From DATKEJ01 sp963768715 (GTDB taxonomy: Bacteria; Bacteroidota; Rhodothermia; Rhodothermales; DATKEJ01), in NCBI GenBank assembly GCA_963768715.1, contig CAVYJC010000005.1, positions 186,001 through 250,000 on the forward strand: a DNA stretch of 64,000 nucleotides, written 5' to 3'. The notes under the pieces were generated by a model. It saw nothing but the letters and a program-made list of their open reading frames with translations. It was not told the origin of the DNA and searched no databases. Of this stretch, positions 1 through 8,000 are shown piece by piece. Every line of letters starts with the position of its first letter. Within the stretch, counting starts at the first letter, position 1. The position numbers and the translations under genes are program-made.

Positions 1-2
1 GG

Positions 3-257
3 ATCTTCGTCGCCGATCCGATGCTTGCCACGGGCGGGAGTGCGGCCGGCGCTCTGGCCCAGTTGAAGGCACTCGGCGGCCGAAGATTCCGCTTCGTCTG
101 CATCGTGGCGGCTCCCGAAGGCGTGGCTACGCTATCGAAATATCATCCGGATGTGCCGATAGTCGCGGCGACGTTGGACAGAGAGCTCAACGCGAGCGGA
201 TACATTTGTCCGGGCCTCGGTGATGCCGGTGATCGGATCTTCGGGACAGAGCTCTGA
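3..257 (+). CDS. upp: Uracil phosphoribosyltransferase, C-terminal part (5' end outside window)
   Basis: The open frame enters from the left edge and encodes the last 84 residues of a UPRTase, the pyrimidine-salvage enzyme that makes UMP from uracil and PRPP in the cytoplasm. The PRPP-binding loop reads 'DPMLATGGSA' near the start of the visible part. The C-terminal uracil-binding signature reads 'GYICPGLGDAGDRIFGT', close to the usual YxxPGLGDAGDRxFGT. The stop is at 255-257, 35 bases from the convergent stop of the receiver-phosphatase gene. Only the missing 5' part prevents a full call; the family identity is clear. Confidence 0.93.
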   Translation: MFVADPMLATGGSAAGALAQLKALGGRRFRFVCIVAAPEGVATLSKYHPDVPIVAATLDRELNASGYICPGLGDAGDRIFGTEL

Positions 258-292
258 GGCCAAGCCGAGGCGGCCGAGCAGCCACCCAGGAC

Positions 293-1528
293 TTAATCCA
301 TCCCAGCCATTTCGTTGGCAAGCGCCTGCTCGTCGACCTGCTTCCCGGTGGAGCCGAGATACTGCAGGGCAAGCATCGTGATGTCGTCAGACTGCGAAAT
401 CCCCCCTGAGAAGCCCTCGACTTCGCGGAAAACGTCGCGCACCACTTCGGCCGGTGTGTGACCCACGGCATCCTTCAGGCACTCGACGATGCGACCGACG
501 CCGAATTCCTCACGCACGGCATTGATCGCCTCGTTAACGCCGTCGGTGTACATGAAGAGCGTGTCGCCCTTAGCGAGGGTTATCTGTCCGGCCTTGTAAG
601 TAAAGTCGTCGACCAGACAAAGCGCCAGCCCTTTTGGCGGCTCGATCAACTCGACGTCACCGTTGTGACGGATGATATAAGGATGGTTGTGGCCGGCGTT
701 ACAATAAGTGACGACGCCGGTCTCGGCATCCAGAATTCCGTAAAAGCCGGTCACAAACAATCCGCGAACGCTCTCGGGATACAGAACCTTGTTCACGTGT
801 CGCACACAGCTCTGGGCGGGAATCCCCTGCACGGCCGTTGCTTTCAAGAGGGTCTTTGTGATCGCCATGAACATGGCGGCGCCCACGCCTTTCCCCGAAA
901 CGTCCCCCACGACGAAACCAAGCTGTTCTTCATCGATCATGAAGAAGTCGTAGAAGTCGCCGCCCACTTCCTGGGCAGGGATCATCGTCGCGTAAAGGTC
1001 AAACTCCGAGCGTTCCGGAAAGGCAGGGAAAGTGGAGGGCAGCGTCGAGAGTTGAATTCGATTGGCGATATCGAGCTCGCGTTGAAGAAGCGTCAGGTGC
1101 CGTTTCGAATCCTCCGCACTTCGGATCAGGCAAACCTCCTTCCAAGTCTTGTCGACCGTCTTACGTAAATCCTCAAAGTTGATAGGTTTAGTAACAAAGT
1201 CGAACGCCCCGCGGTTCATGGCGGTGCGGATGTTTTCCATGTCGCCGTACGCGGAGACGATCACGGTCTTGAGCGAAACCTCCATGTCGGCCAGCCTCGA
1301 CAAGAGCGTAAGTCCGTCCATCCGAGGCATATTGATGTCGGACAGGATAATATCCAGGCCGCCGTCGGAATTGACTTTCTCAAGCGCCTCCAAACCGTCA
1401 GGCGCAAACCTGAAATCGAGCTCACGATCCCTAATCTCGCGACGGAACTTCTGACGAATCAGCAGCTCCAGATCGGGCTCGTCATCAACGACGAGGATGC
1501 GGATCGGTCCGGACGTATCGACACTCAT
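293..1528 (-). CDS. Response regulator with PP2C/SpoIIE-type serine phosphatase output
   Basis: 411 residues. Residues 7-125 form a receiver domain: acidic pair D15/D16, phosphoacceptor D64 in 'ILSDINMPRMDG', switch S92, and K114 in 'VTKP'. A helical linker (about 125-175, 'LQRELDIANRIQLSTLP') leads to a SpoIIE/RsbU-like PP2C domain (about 180-395). Its metal-binding acidic residues are in 'GGDFYD', 'GDVSGKG', 'YTDGV' and 'SDDIT'. In this family, receiver phosphorylation usually controls dephosphorylation of an anti-sigma-factor antagonist (partner switching). No such antagonist is encoded in the window. It is the third of three response-regulator genes on this strand, 108 bases after the cyclase gene. 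Its receiver is closely related to that of the cyclase ('RQKFRR', 'GDMENIRTAMNRGAFDF'), so both may be served by the same kinases (inference). Confidence 0.92.
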   Translation of the reverse strand: MSVDTSGPIRILVVDDEPDLELLIRQKFRREIRDRELDFRFAPDGLEALEKVNSDGGLDIILSDINMPRMDGLTLLSRLADMEVSLKTVIVSAYGDMENIRTAMNRGAFDFVTKPINFEDLRKTVDKTWKEVCLIRSAEDSKRHLTLLQRELDIANRIQLSTLPSTFPAFPERSEFDLYATMIPAQEVGGDFYDFFMIDEEQLGFVVGDVSGKGVGAAMFMAITKTLLKATAVQGIPAQSCVRHVNKVLYPESVRGLFVTGFYGILDAETGVVTYCNAGHNHPYIIRHNGDVELIEPPKGLALCLVDDFTYKAGQITLAKGDTLFMYTDGVNEAINAVREEFGVGRIVECLKDAVGHTPAEVVRDVFREVEGFSGGISQSDDITMLALQYLGSTGKQVDEQALANEMAGMD

Positions 1529-1636
1529 ACTGAAGAAAACTTGATTCGGCCCATTGTGATCAAGACGATGCTAATATGCTTCTCAGGGGCCTGACTCCCG
1601 GAGAGCTTTGAATGTAAAGAAATTCTGGACAGGTCA

Positions 1637-3046
1637 CTACACTCCGGCAACCAAGTTACTGAGTCCTTGTGCTGCTTCTCCGGGGACCGCTGTAAATCGA
1701 ACCAAGTAACACTGATCATCCTGTTCGGCTTTCGTGACTTTGCCGTACACGTCTACGGATTCGTTGTTTACCATCGACAAAGTTTTCCCACGGAACGTCA
1801 AACGAATATTTGCCAGTTCATCGAGCCCGTCGGGCGTTTCGAGCAACGCCTCGTGTTCAGATAGCTGAAGCACGCGACCGTAACGGCTCTCGTCCGAAAC
1901 GTGCTTGCCGTCGAGGGCCGCATACGTCACCGGCACAGGTGACTCGAGAATTATCAACTCGCTGCTGCCAACGGGAAGGCGCAGATTATACGGCGAACCG
2001 ACGCCAATGATCTCGTATATCGAAACGGGATGTGCGAATCCTTTCATAGGAACTTCCATGCTCCGGCTGACGCTCAGCACGTCGCCGGCGTCCATCATCG
2101 TACGCTGGGAAACGAGAATCTGCCCACCGACCGTGAAGCTCTCAATGCGGCTGGCAAGGTTCACATTGCTGCCAACGACCCCGTATTTCGCGCGCATCTG
2201 CGATCCAATGTTGCCGACAACTACTTCCCCGGTATTTATTCCGATGCCCATCTCGAGGGTTGGGAAACCACGCTCGGTTAGCTTCGCATTGACGTCGTCC
2301 ATGGCCAATTCCATCGCCACCGCACAGGCCACGGCCCGGAGCGCATCGTCCTCGTGCGCGATCGGAGCTCCGAAAACCGTCAAGATGCCGTCGCCGATGA
2401 ACTCGTCGATCGTGCCGTCAAACGAATGAATAATCTCCGTCATTTCCCGGAGGTAGATATTCAGGATTTCAACGACGTCCTCCGGATTCAACCTCTCGGA
2501 GATCATGCTGAAGCCCCGGATGTCTGACATCAGCAGGGTCGTGGTTCGTTTTTCGCCGCCGAGGCGCATCCCGTCAGGATGGTCGAGAAGGGTAGCCACG
2601 ACCCGATCCGACAGATACCGACCGAAAGTCTCACGAGCCAGTTTCGCCTTTCTCTCTCGATCGACGATGACTTGCGCTTTTCGAATCGTGATCTCGAGAT
2701 CGTCGAGATCAATGGGCTTGGTGAGAAAGTCGAATGCGCCCCGATTCATGGCCGTTCTGATGTTCTCCATGTCGCCGTAGGCGGTTACCACGACGGCCTT
2801 TCTCGTACCACCGGCCTCATGAAGTTTGGACAGCAGCGTGAGACCGTCCATCCTCGGCATATTGATATCCGTAAGGATGATATCGATCTCGGGATGCTCC
2901 TCAAGACGCTTCAACGCCTCATGCCCATCGTATGCGATTCTGAAATCGTAGTCGCTGGACTTTATCTGACGCCTGAACTTCTGGCGGATCATCGGCTCGA
3001 GGTCCGGCTCATCGTCGACGACAAGTATGTATAGCGTATCAGACAT
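1637..3046 (-). CDS. Response regulator with class III nucleotide cyclase output and PilZ-like C-terminus
   Basis: 469 residues. The receiver spans about 5-122 (D11/D12, phosphoacceptor D60, T88, K110). A linker helix (123-160) precedes a class III cyclase domain (about 165-345). Metal-binding aspartates are D175 ('MSDIRGFS') and D219 ('FIGDG'); transition-state residues are N296 and R300 in 'VNLASR'. At the purine-selecting positions I read E215 ('IDEFIGDG') and G289 ('KYGVVG') instead of the Lys/Asp of adenylate cyclases, so the product may be cGMP (inference). Residues about 365-460 look like a PilZ-type beta barrel but lack clear RxxxR and DxSxxG motifs. The gene sits between the stand-alone receiver and the receiver-phosphatase and is probably co-transcribed with them. 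Confidence 0.9.
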   Translation of the reverse strand: MSDTLYILVVDDEPDLEPMIRQKFRRQIKSSDYDFRIAYDGHEALKRLEEHPEIDIILTDINMPRMDGLTLLSKLHEAGGTRKAVVVTAYGDMENIRTAMNRGAFDFLTKPIDLDDLEITIRKAQVIVDRERKAKLARETFGRYLSDRVVATLLDHPDGMRLGGEKRTTTLLMSDIRGFSMISERLNPEDVVEILNIYLREMTEIIHSFDGTIDEFIGDGILTVFGAPIAHEDDALRAVACAVAMELAMDDVNAKLTERGFPTLEMGIGINTGEVVVGNIGSQMRAKYGVVGSNVNLASRIESFTVGGQILVSQRTMMDAGDVLSVSRSMEVPMKGFAHPVSIYEIIGVGSPYNLRLPVGSSELIILESPVPVTYAALDGKHVSDESRYGRVLQLSEHEALLETPDGLDELANIRLTFRGKTLSMVNNESVDVYGKVTKAEQDDQCYLVRFTAVPGEAAQGLSNLVAGV

Positions 3047-3173
3047 TCTTTATGATCCGAGTGGATCCGATCAATGTCGCTCGAACCGCGAAAACGTGCA
3101 ATTGTGACGGCACACCCAATCCTGGGCATCCGGGACAGTCACAATGGACTCAGTATACGTTTCAGCCTCGGAT

Positions 3174-3446
3174 TCAATGTGCATATCGCCTCCGGGACCT
3201 TGAACAATGGGAGTGCCTTGTGATGGATTCGGGAAGAAGGAGCTGCTTGAGCGCCAGTTCGATGATGGCATCGACGGGTTCAATATCAGACTCCCTGCTC
3301 GCCCGCAGGTCTTCGACGGGCGCCTTCAGTTCCTCGACTGTGAGGTCAACGGGCTGACCCGTGCCATCTTGATCCTCACCGGCGGTCATGACCGCATCAA
3401 CTGAACTGGAGAAATCCAAAGACAGGACGGCTTCGGCCCAAACCAA
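3174..3446 (-). CDS. Possible small ORF between two response-regulator genes, unknown
   Basis: A 90-codon open frame with a TTG start begins inside the 410-bp gap between the stand-alone receiver (stop at 3457) and the cyclase gene. The translation is acidic and partly helical ('DLTVEELKAPVEDLRASRESD') and then ends in a basic tail. I recognise no family and see no convincing ribosome-binding site. An ATG at residue 20 is an alternative start. It could be a small regulator co-transcribed with the receivers, a degraded C-terminal extension of the upstream receiver, or non-coding. I see nothing else gene-like in 3047-3456. Confidence 0.25.
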   Translation of the reverse strand: MVWAEAVLSLDFSSSVDAVMTAGEDQDGTGQPVDLTVEELKAPVEDLRASRESDIEPVDAIIELALKQLLLPESITRHSHCSRSRRRYAH

Positions 3447-3456
3447 ACGGATCCGG

Positions 3457-3837
3457 TTACATCGCGAGCATTGCCGCTTTCAAGTCCTCAAAATCGAGAG
3501 GCTTGGTCATATAGCCATCTGCACCGTAATCCATCGCAGTACGGTAGTTCTTTTCATCTCCGTAAGCCGTAATCATGTGCACGGGCAGATTGGAGAACTC
3601 TTCCTTAACCGTTTTGAGCAGCTCAAGTCCGGTCATCCCGGGCATGTTGATGTCGGACAAAATGAGCATGACGTCGGTGGCGAGGCCTTCCCGCAGCGTG
3701 GTCAGTGCTTCTTCACCCGAAAATGCGAATTCAAGGTCAATCGAACCGGTCCGAAGTTCCTTCCGAAATCTCTGACGGAAAAGCCACTGAACGTCCTGTT
3801 CGTCGTCTACGACTAGGACCTTAAGCTTTGGCGACAT
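3457..3837 (-). CDS. Stand-alone receiver-domain protein (single-domain response regulator)
   Basis: 126 residues from the ATG at 3837; a TTG two codons upstream is a weaker start. The protein is a receiver alone: D11/D12, phosphoacceptor D62 in 'LILSDINMPGMTG', T90, and K112 in 'MTKPLDFEDL'. It ends directly after the last helix, with no output domain. CheY-like single receivers work by protein contact or as phosphate shuttles. It is the first gene of the receiver trio and shares the unusual 'RQ(K/R)FR(R/K)' helix-1 signature with the other two. The kinases of the neighbouring array have no receiver of their own, so this protein is a natural phosphoacceptor candidate (inference). Confidence 0.9.
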   Translation of the reverse strand: MSPKLKVLVVDDEQDVQWLFRQRFRKELRTGSIDLEFAFSGEEALTTLREGLATDVMLILSDINMPGMTGLELLKTVKEEFSNLPVHMITAYGDEKNYRTAMDYGADGYMTKPLDFEDLKAAMLAM

Positions 3838-4177
3838 GGGCAAAGTTGAGGTTTTGAGGTGGAGTCAATAACACGTTATTCGGACCGAACCGTTCCCATC
3901 GAATCTACGAATTTTCGACTTTCGTCTACGTCCCCAAAGGCCACAACTTTTGTGGATCGTACGCATGGGGTTGGTTCTGTTTCAGCTATATATGCAATGC
4001 GAAGAACGCGACGCTGCGTTGCAAACCTCCACTCGGTCGCCGTCTGACGCGCCGCTCCATGACACCTGTCAGGAAACTTCGTTCACGCGATCGAAGGAAA
4101 CCCTCTCCAACGATTCCCGGTTTTTATCCAATTCTCAGAACTAGTAAAAACCAAAAAACCGGACGACGGAGGGTATC
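3838..4177. promoter_or_regulatory. Divergent intergenic region with two dyads upstream of the receiver genes
   Basis: This 340-bp region separates the divergent receiver trio (minus) and ybaK-like gene (plus). It contains a dyad CCACAACTTTTGTGG at 3941-3955 (6-bp arms, 3-nt spacer) and another with arms AATAAC and GTTATT at 3867-3880. Both are upstream of the minus-strand receiver gene and could be operators. I could not identify a convincing sigma-70 or Bacteroidota-type -33/-7 promoter. Short open frames here look non-coding. Confidence 0.3.
4117..4162 (+). promoter_or_regulatory. Inverted repeat in the ybaK-like leader
   Basis: CCGGTTTTT at 4117-4125 is matched by AAAAACCGG at 4154-4162, giving 9-bp arms with a 28-nt spacer. 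It ends 15 bases before the ATG at 4178 and just before the GGAGG ribosome-binding site. It could be a leader hairpin, or an operator around the promoter. The function is unknown. Confidence 0.3.
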
Positions 4178-4654
4178 ATGCCAATCGAAAAACTGAAGAC
4201 CTTCCTCGATCGGGAAGGCATCAAGTACGTACTGATTTCACACTCACGCGCCTACACGGCCCAGGAAGCGGCTGCTTCGGCCCACATTCCCGGCAGGGAG
4301 CTTGCGAAGACGGTAATGGTCAAGCTCGACGGCCAAATGGCCATGGCCGTTCTGCCTGCCTCGTACCATGTGGATCTTGAGCACCTCGCTGAAGTGGCGG
4401 GTGCGGATCATGCCGTGATTGCGTCGGAGCACGACTTTTCGAGTCTCTTTCCTGACTGCGATACGGGAGCGATGCCCCCATTCGGAAATCTCTATGACAT
4501 GGAGGTTTACGTAGCGGAAAGTCTGACTGAGGACGAGGAGATCGCATTCGCCGCCGGGTCTCACACGGAGCTGCTGCGAATGTCATTCGTCGATTTCGAG
4601 CGTCTCGTCAAACCGAAAGTTCTGGCTTTCTCAGAGCGGACGATGCCGTCGTAA
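4178..4654 (+). CDS. YbaK/ProX-type aminoacyl-tRNA deacylase domain protein
   Basis: 158 residues, the usual size of a free-standing YbaK-fold editing domain that hydrolyses mischarged aminoacyl-tRNA in the cytoplasm. Conserved features seen are 'GRELAKTVMVKLDG', with the family's key lysine at K44, and 'GAMPPFG' at 97-103. The start is well supported by GGAGG seven bases before the ATG. The substrate tRNA cannot be inferred; some members of this superfamily have other roles. It is the only plus-strand gene between the response regulators and the kinase array, is convergent with K1, and has no evident link to signalling. Confidence 0.88.
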   Translation: MPIEKLKTFLDREGIKYVLISHSRAYTAQEAAASAHIPGRELAKTVMVKLDGQMAMAVLPASYHVDLEHLAEVAGADHAVIASEHDFSSLFPDCDTGAMPPFGNLYDMEVYVAESLTEDEEIAFAAGSHTELLRMSFVDFERLVKPKVLAFSERTMPS

Positions 4655-4669
4655 ACCGACTGACAGACT

Positions 4670-4707
4670 GGGAAGGGCATGGCGACGAAGGCGTCGTCTT
4701 TCTTCCC
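4670..4707. terminator. Bidirectional terminator candidate between convergent ybaK-like gene and K1
   Basis: Nested inverted repeat in the 56-bp convergent gap. The outer arms are GGGAAG (4670-4675) and CTTCCC (4702-4707); the inner hairpin is CGACG-AAGG-CGTCG (4683-4696). There is only a short T-run, so it is a weak intrinsic terminator at best. It is positioned to end both the ybaK-like transcript and the long kinase transcript. Confidence 0.45.
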
Positions 4708-4710
4708 GAC

Positions 4711-5067
4711 CTAAACAGGCTTCATCGGCAAACGGACGACGAACGTTGCTCCCTCGCCCTCGTCGGAGACAACGTCCAGCGTTCCCCCGTGCCCCTTCGT
4801 CACGATGTCATAGCTCATCGACAGCCCGAGACCCGTGCCCTTACCCGTGGGCTTGGTAGTGAAGAAAGGTTCAAAGATTCGCGCCTTTACATGGTCGGGA
4901 ATGCCGAGACCGTTGTCAGCGATCCGAACCTCGACGATGTCGTCTCGCCGCTTGGTGCTGACGGTCACTGTTGGCTGGCGACCTTTGGCCCCGTGCTCGT
5001 TGAGTGCATCAAACGCGTTTCCTATCAGATTGAGGAACACGCGGCCGAGGTCCTGTGGCACGGCACT
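4711..5067 (-). CDS. K1 histidine kinase, C-terminal ATPase part (after frameshift)
   Basis: This is the missing end of K1, in a different frame from the rest. It encodes the second part of HATPase_c: 'VPQDLGRVFLNLIGNAFDAL' region (N box), 'DNGLGIP' (G1), 'FEPFFTTKP' (F box) and 'GKGTGLGLSMSYD' (G2), ending 'RLPMKPV'. The join with the upstream part lies at about 5059-5068, where one extra base in a GAGTGCCGTG context shifts 'KVE-VVPQD' out of frame. G1 has L instead of the P found in the other copies. It has no credible start of its own, so it is functional only if the shift is a sequence error. Confidence 0.75.
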   Translation of the reverse strand, partial: SAVPQDLGRVFLNLIGNAFDALNEHGAKGRQPTVTVSTKRRDDIVEVRIADNGLGIPDHVKARIFEPFFTTKPTGKGTGLGLSMSYDIVTKGHGGTLDVVSDEGEGATFVVRLPMKPV

Positions 5068-8000
5068 CGACCTTGCCGACGGAGTCATCGTAGTCACGAA
5101 CGAGGGTAGCATTGAAATCGGAGTCACGCGCACGCATGCCGTGATACGCCAGGTTGAAGTACTCCTCCAGCAGCGCGTTGAGGTCGATCTCCTGCCGCTC
5201 CCCTTCCCCACCTCGCGAATGTTGGAGCATCCCGTAGACAATATTGTCGGCGCGCCGACCGTGCTCGTAAATCTTTTCCGCATTAAGCTTGAGTGACTGA
5301 AGAATGTCCTCCACATCCTCAACGAAATCATCAGGGAGCGTGTCGCGCCTCGACTCGATCTCTTGTTCGAGCTCGATCGCCAGTTCCCGCGACATATCGG
5401 AGAAGTTGTTCACGAAGTTGAGTGGATTCTTGATCTCGTGGGCTATGCCTGCCGTAAGCTGGCCGAGGGAAGCCATCTTCTCCGCATGCACGAGTTGGTC
5501 CTGCGTCCTCTTGAGGTTCTTGTGCGTTTCTTCCAGCTCCTCGTACGCCTTCTTGATTTCCCGCGCCTGGGCCAGCTCTTTCTCCCGTGACCGCTGACGC
5601 TCCTTCTCGAGCAGGCGATGGCGCTGGAATCGATCGATCCCGAGAGCGCCCGCGACGAAACAGATCAGGTAGAGGCCGTATGCCCACCACGTTCGCCACC
5701 AGGGCGGAAGCACGTGGATGCGAAGTGAGGCTCCCTTTTCATCCCAGACTCCGTCGCTGTTCGCAGCCTTGACGAAAAGGGTGTAGTCGCCGGGATCCAG
5801 GTTCGCAAAGGAGGCCGTACGCCGCGTCCCAGAGTTCACCCAGTCATCGTTGAAACCCTCCAGAAGGTATTTGTATTCGTTCTTTTCGGGATGCTTGTAA
5901 TGGAAGGAATTGAAGACGAAGGAGAGATCCTTCTGCTCAGGCCCCAGCGTCATCTCCTGGAGAAAAGGGACTGGTGTCTCGAGAGCCACGTCCGACGCTT
6001 CCGCGAGCGGGCGACCGGCGACGCGAATGTCGACAATACGGGTCTCGGGTTCGGTCGTACTCTCCGACAAGGAATTTGGAAAGAATGCGTTCAGTCCATT
6101 GATCCCTCCGAAAAACAGCTCACCGTTATACCCCTTGTGGAACGACTCGCCGTTGAATTCCAGCGATTGGAGCCCCGCCTCGAGGCCGTAGTTGCGGAAG
6201 GTCTCGGTGGCCGGATCGAAGCGCGAAAGCCCGTTGTTCGTGCTGACCCAGATCATGCCGCGATCATCCTCGAGCGCCCCGTACACCGTATTGTTCGGAA
6301 GCCCGTCCTCCGTCGTGTACAATCGAAACGTGCCGGTTGCGACGTCGAGACGGCTCAGGCCAAATCCTGAAACCCACACGACGCCCGGATCGAGCTTGGG
6401 CACCATCACGTCCCACACCCGATCCGATGCGAGAGAGGAGCGATCATTGGGATCATGTTGGTAGCGGGTCACTTTGCCCGTGGTCGGGTCCATCCGATTG
6501 ACGCCATTCAAGGAAGACGTCCAGATGTATCCGGAGGCATCCTGTGCAACCTTGATCAGATTGTTCGAAGACAGCGTGGCCGGATCATTCGGATCGTGCA
6601 CGAAATGCTTGAAGACCCCTGGATTTCTCAGGTCCATGCGTTCGAGCCCGGTACTCGTCGTGATCCACAGGAAACCGCTCCGATCTTCTAACATGAAGAA
6701 GAGAAGACCGTCTGTAATCGAGGTCGGATCGGATCTATCGTGACGAAAGTGACGAAACGAACCCCGATCACGATCGAGCCGGCATAGCACGCCGGTGCCC
6801 CCGAGCCAAAAATCTCCCCGGCTGTCTTCAAAGATCCCCTCGATCCTTCCCTCGGGCAAACTCCGGGGATCACCTGGATCGTGCATGAAAGTCTGACTCC
6901 GTCCCGTGGTTCGATCGAGAGCCGTCAGCCGCCACTCGTTTTCGAAGCGACTCACGACCCAAAGCACATTGTTGCGATCGAGGAACATCTGACGAACCTC
7001 ATGCCGGGCGAACAGACTCTCCGATCCGGGTTTGGCGCCAACGGTTTCGAAGCCGATCGACGATGGCCGAAACCGGTCAACGCCATGGTCGCGCGTTCCA
7101 ACCCATACCGTTCCGGAGCGGTCCGTGCCAAGCCTCATAGGCGTTCCCGGTGAAATGCTGTGATCGTTCACGTCATCGTGGACATAGGAAAAGAAGCCGC
7201 CCGACCGGAGGTCGAATCGTGCGATGCCCTCTTCCAGTGCGACCCAGATGATACCGGGATCCGTCGGGTCGCGGAGTATGTCGCCAACGCCGCTGGGACT
7301 GCGCTTGCTAGTTGGAAAGGTCCTAGTCTCGCGCGTCGCTACATCCAATCTCACCAAACCGTCGTGGTGACCGACCCAGAGCACCCCCGGTTCTTCCGTA
7401 CGCTCCAAAAGGCCCCGCAACATGATCCGGTCCTGACTCGGAGGTTCATTGTCCAGAAATCGTTCAAACCGGCCGGGAGCATCCGGTCGCATCCGACTCA
7501 GACCACGGGAGGCATTGATCCATAAGCCACCGTCCGAGTCGACAAGCAGATCAAACACCCCGCCGCTCGGAATGCTTTCGCTATCGTCCGGATCGTGTCG
7601 GTAGGTAACGAAATCCGGTCCGTCACTTGGATCCAGCCGCTGCAGGCCAAGACCGACCGTTCCAGCCCAGATTGCGCCCGTCCCGTCCTGCACCATCGAG
7701 GTTACGATGGCCTGAACGTACTGTGTCGAATCTTCTACCGGGAAGTAGTAGCGAGTGAACGAACCGGTCGCGGGATCCATGCGACTGATCACCCCCTGTC
7801 CGCCGACCCAGATATGCCCGTCGCTGTCCTCCATCAGTGAAGTCTGCCATGTGTCGGGCAGACTCGTCGAATCGAACGGCTGGGTATAGTAGTTCTTGAT
7901 CTCGTATCCGTCGTACCGATTGATTCCGTCCTGGGTGGCAAACCAAACATACCCCGCCCTGTCTTGGAGGACGTCGAAGACCATTGACTGAGACAGGCCG

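Noticed and set aside
21..257. Gene starting at the ATG at position 21
   Set aside because: The frame is open to the left edge and the upstream residues IFVADP belong to the conserved UPRTase motif, so the gene begins outside the window.
458..1168. Plus-strand frame opposite the receiver-phosphatase gene
   Set aside because: The minus strand encodes a complete receiver-PP2C protein with all motifs. The antisense translation resembles nothing and reflects codon bias.
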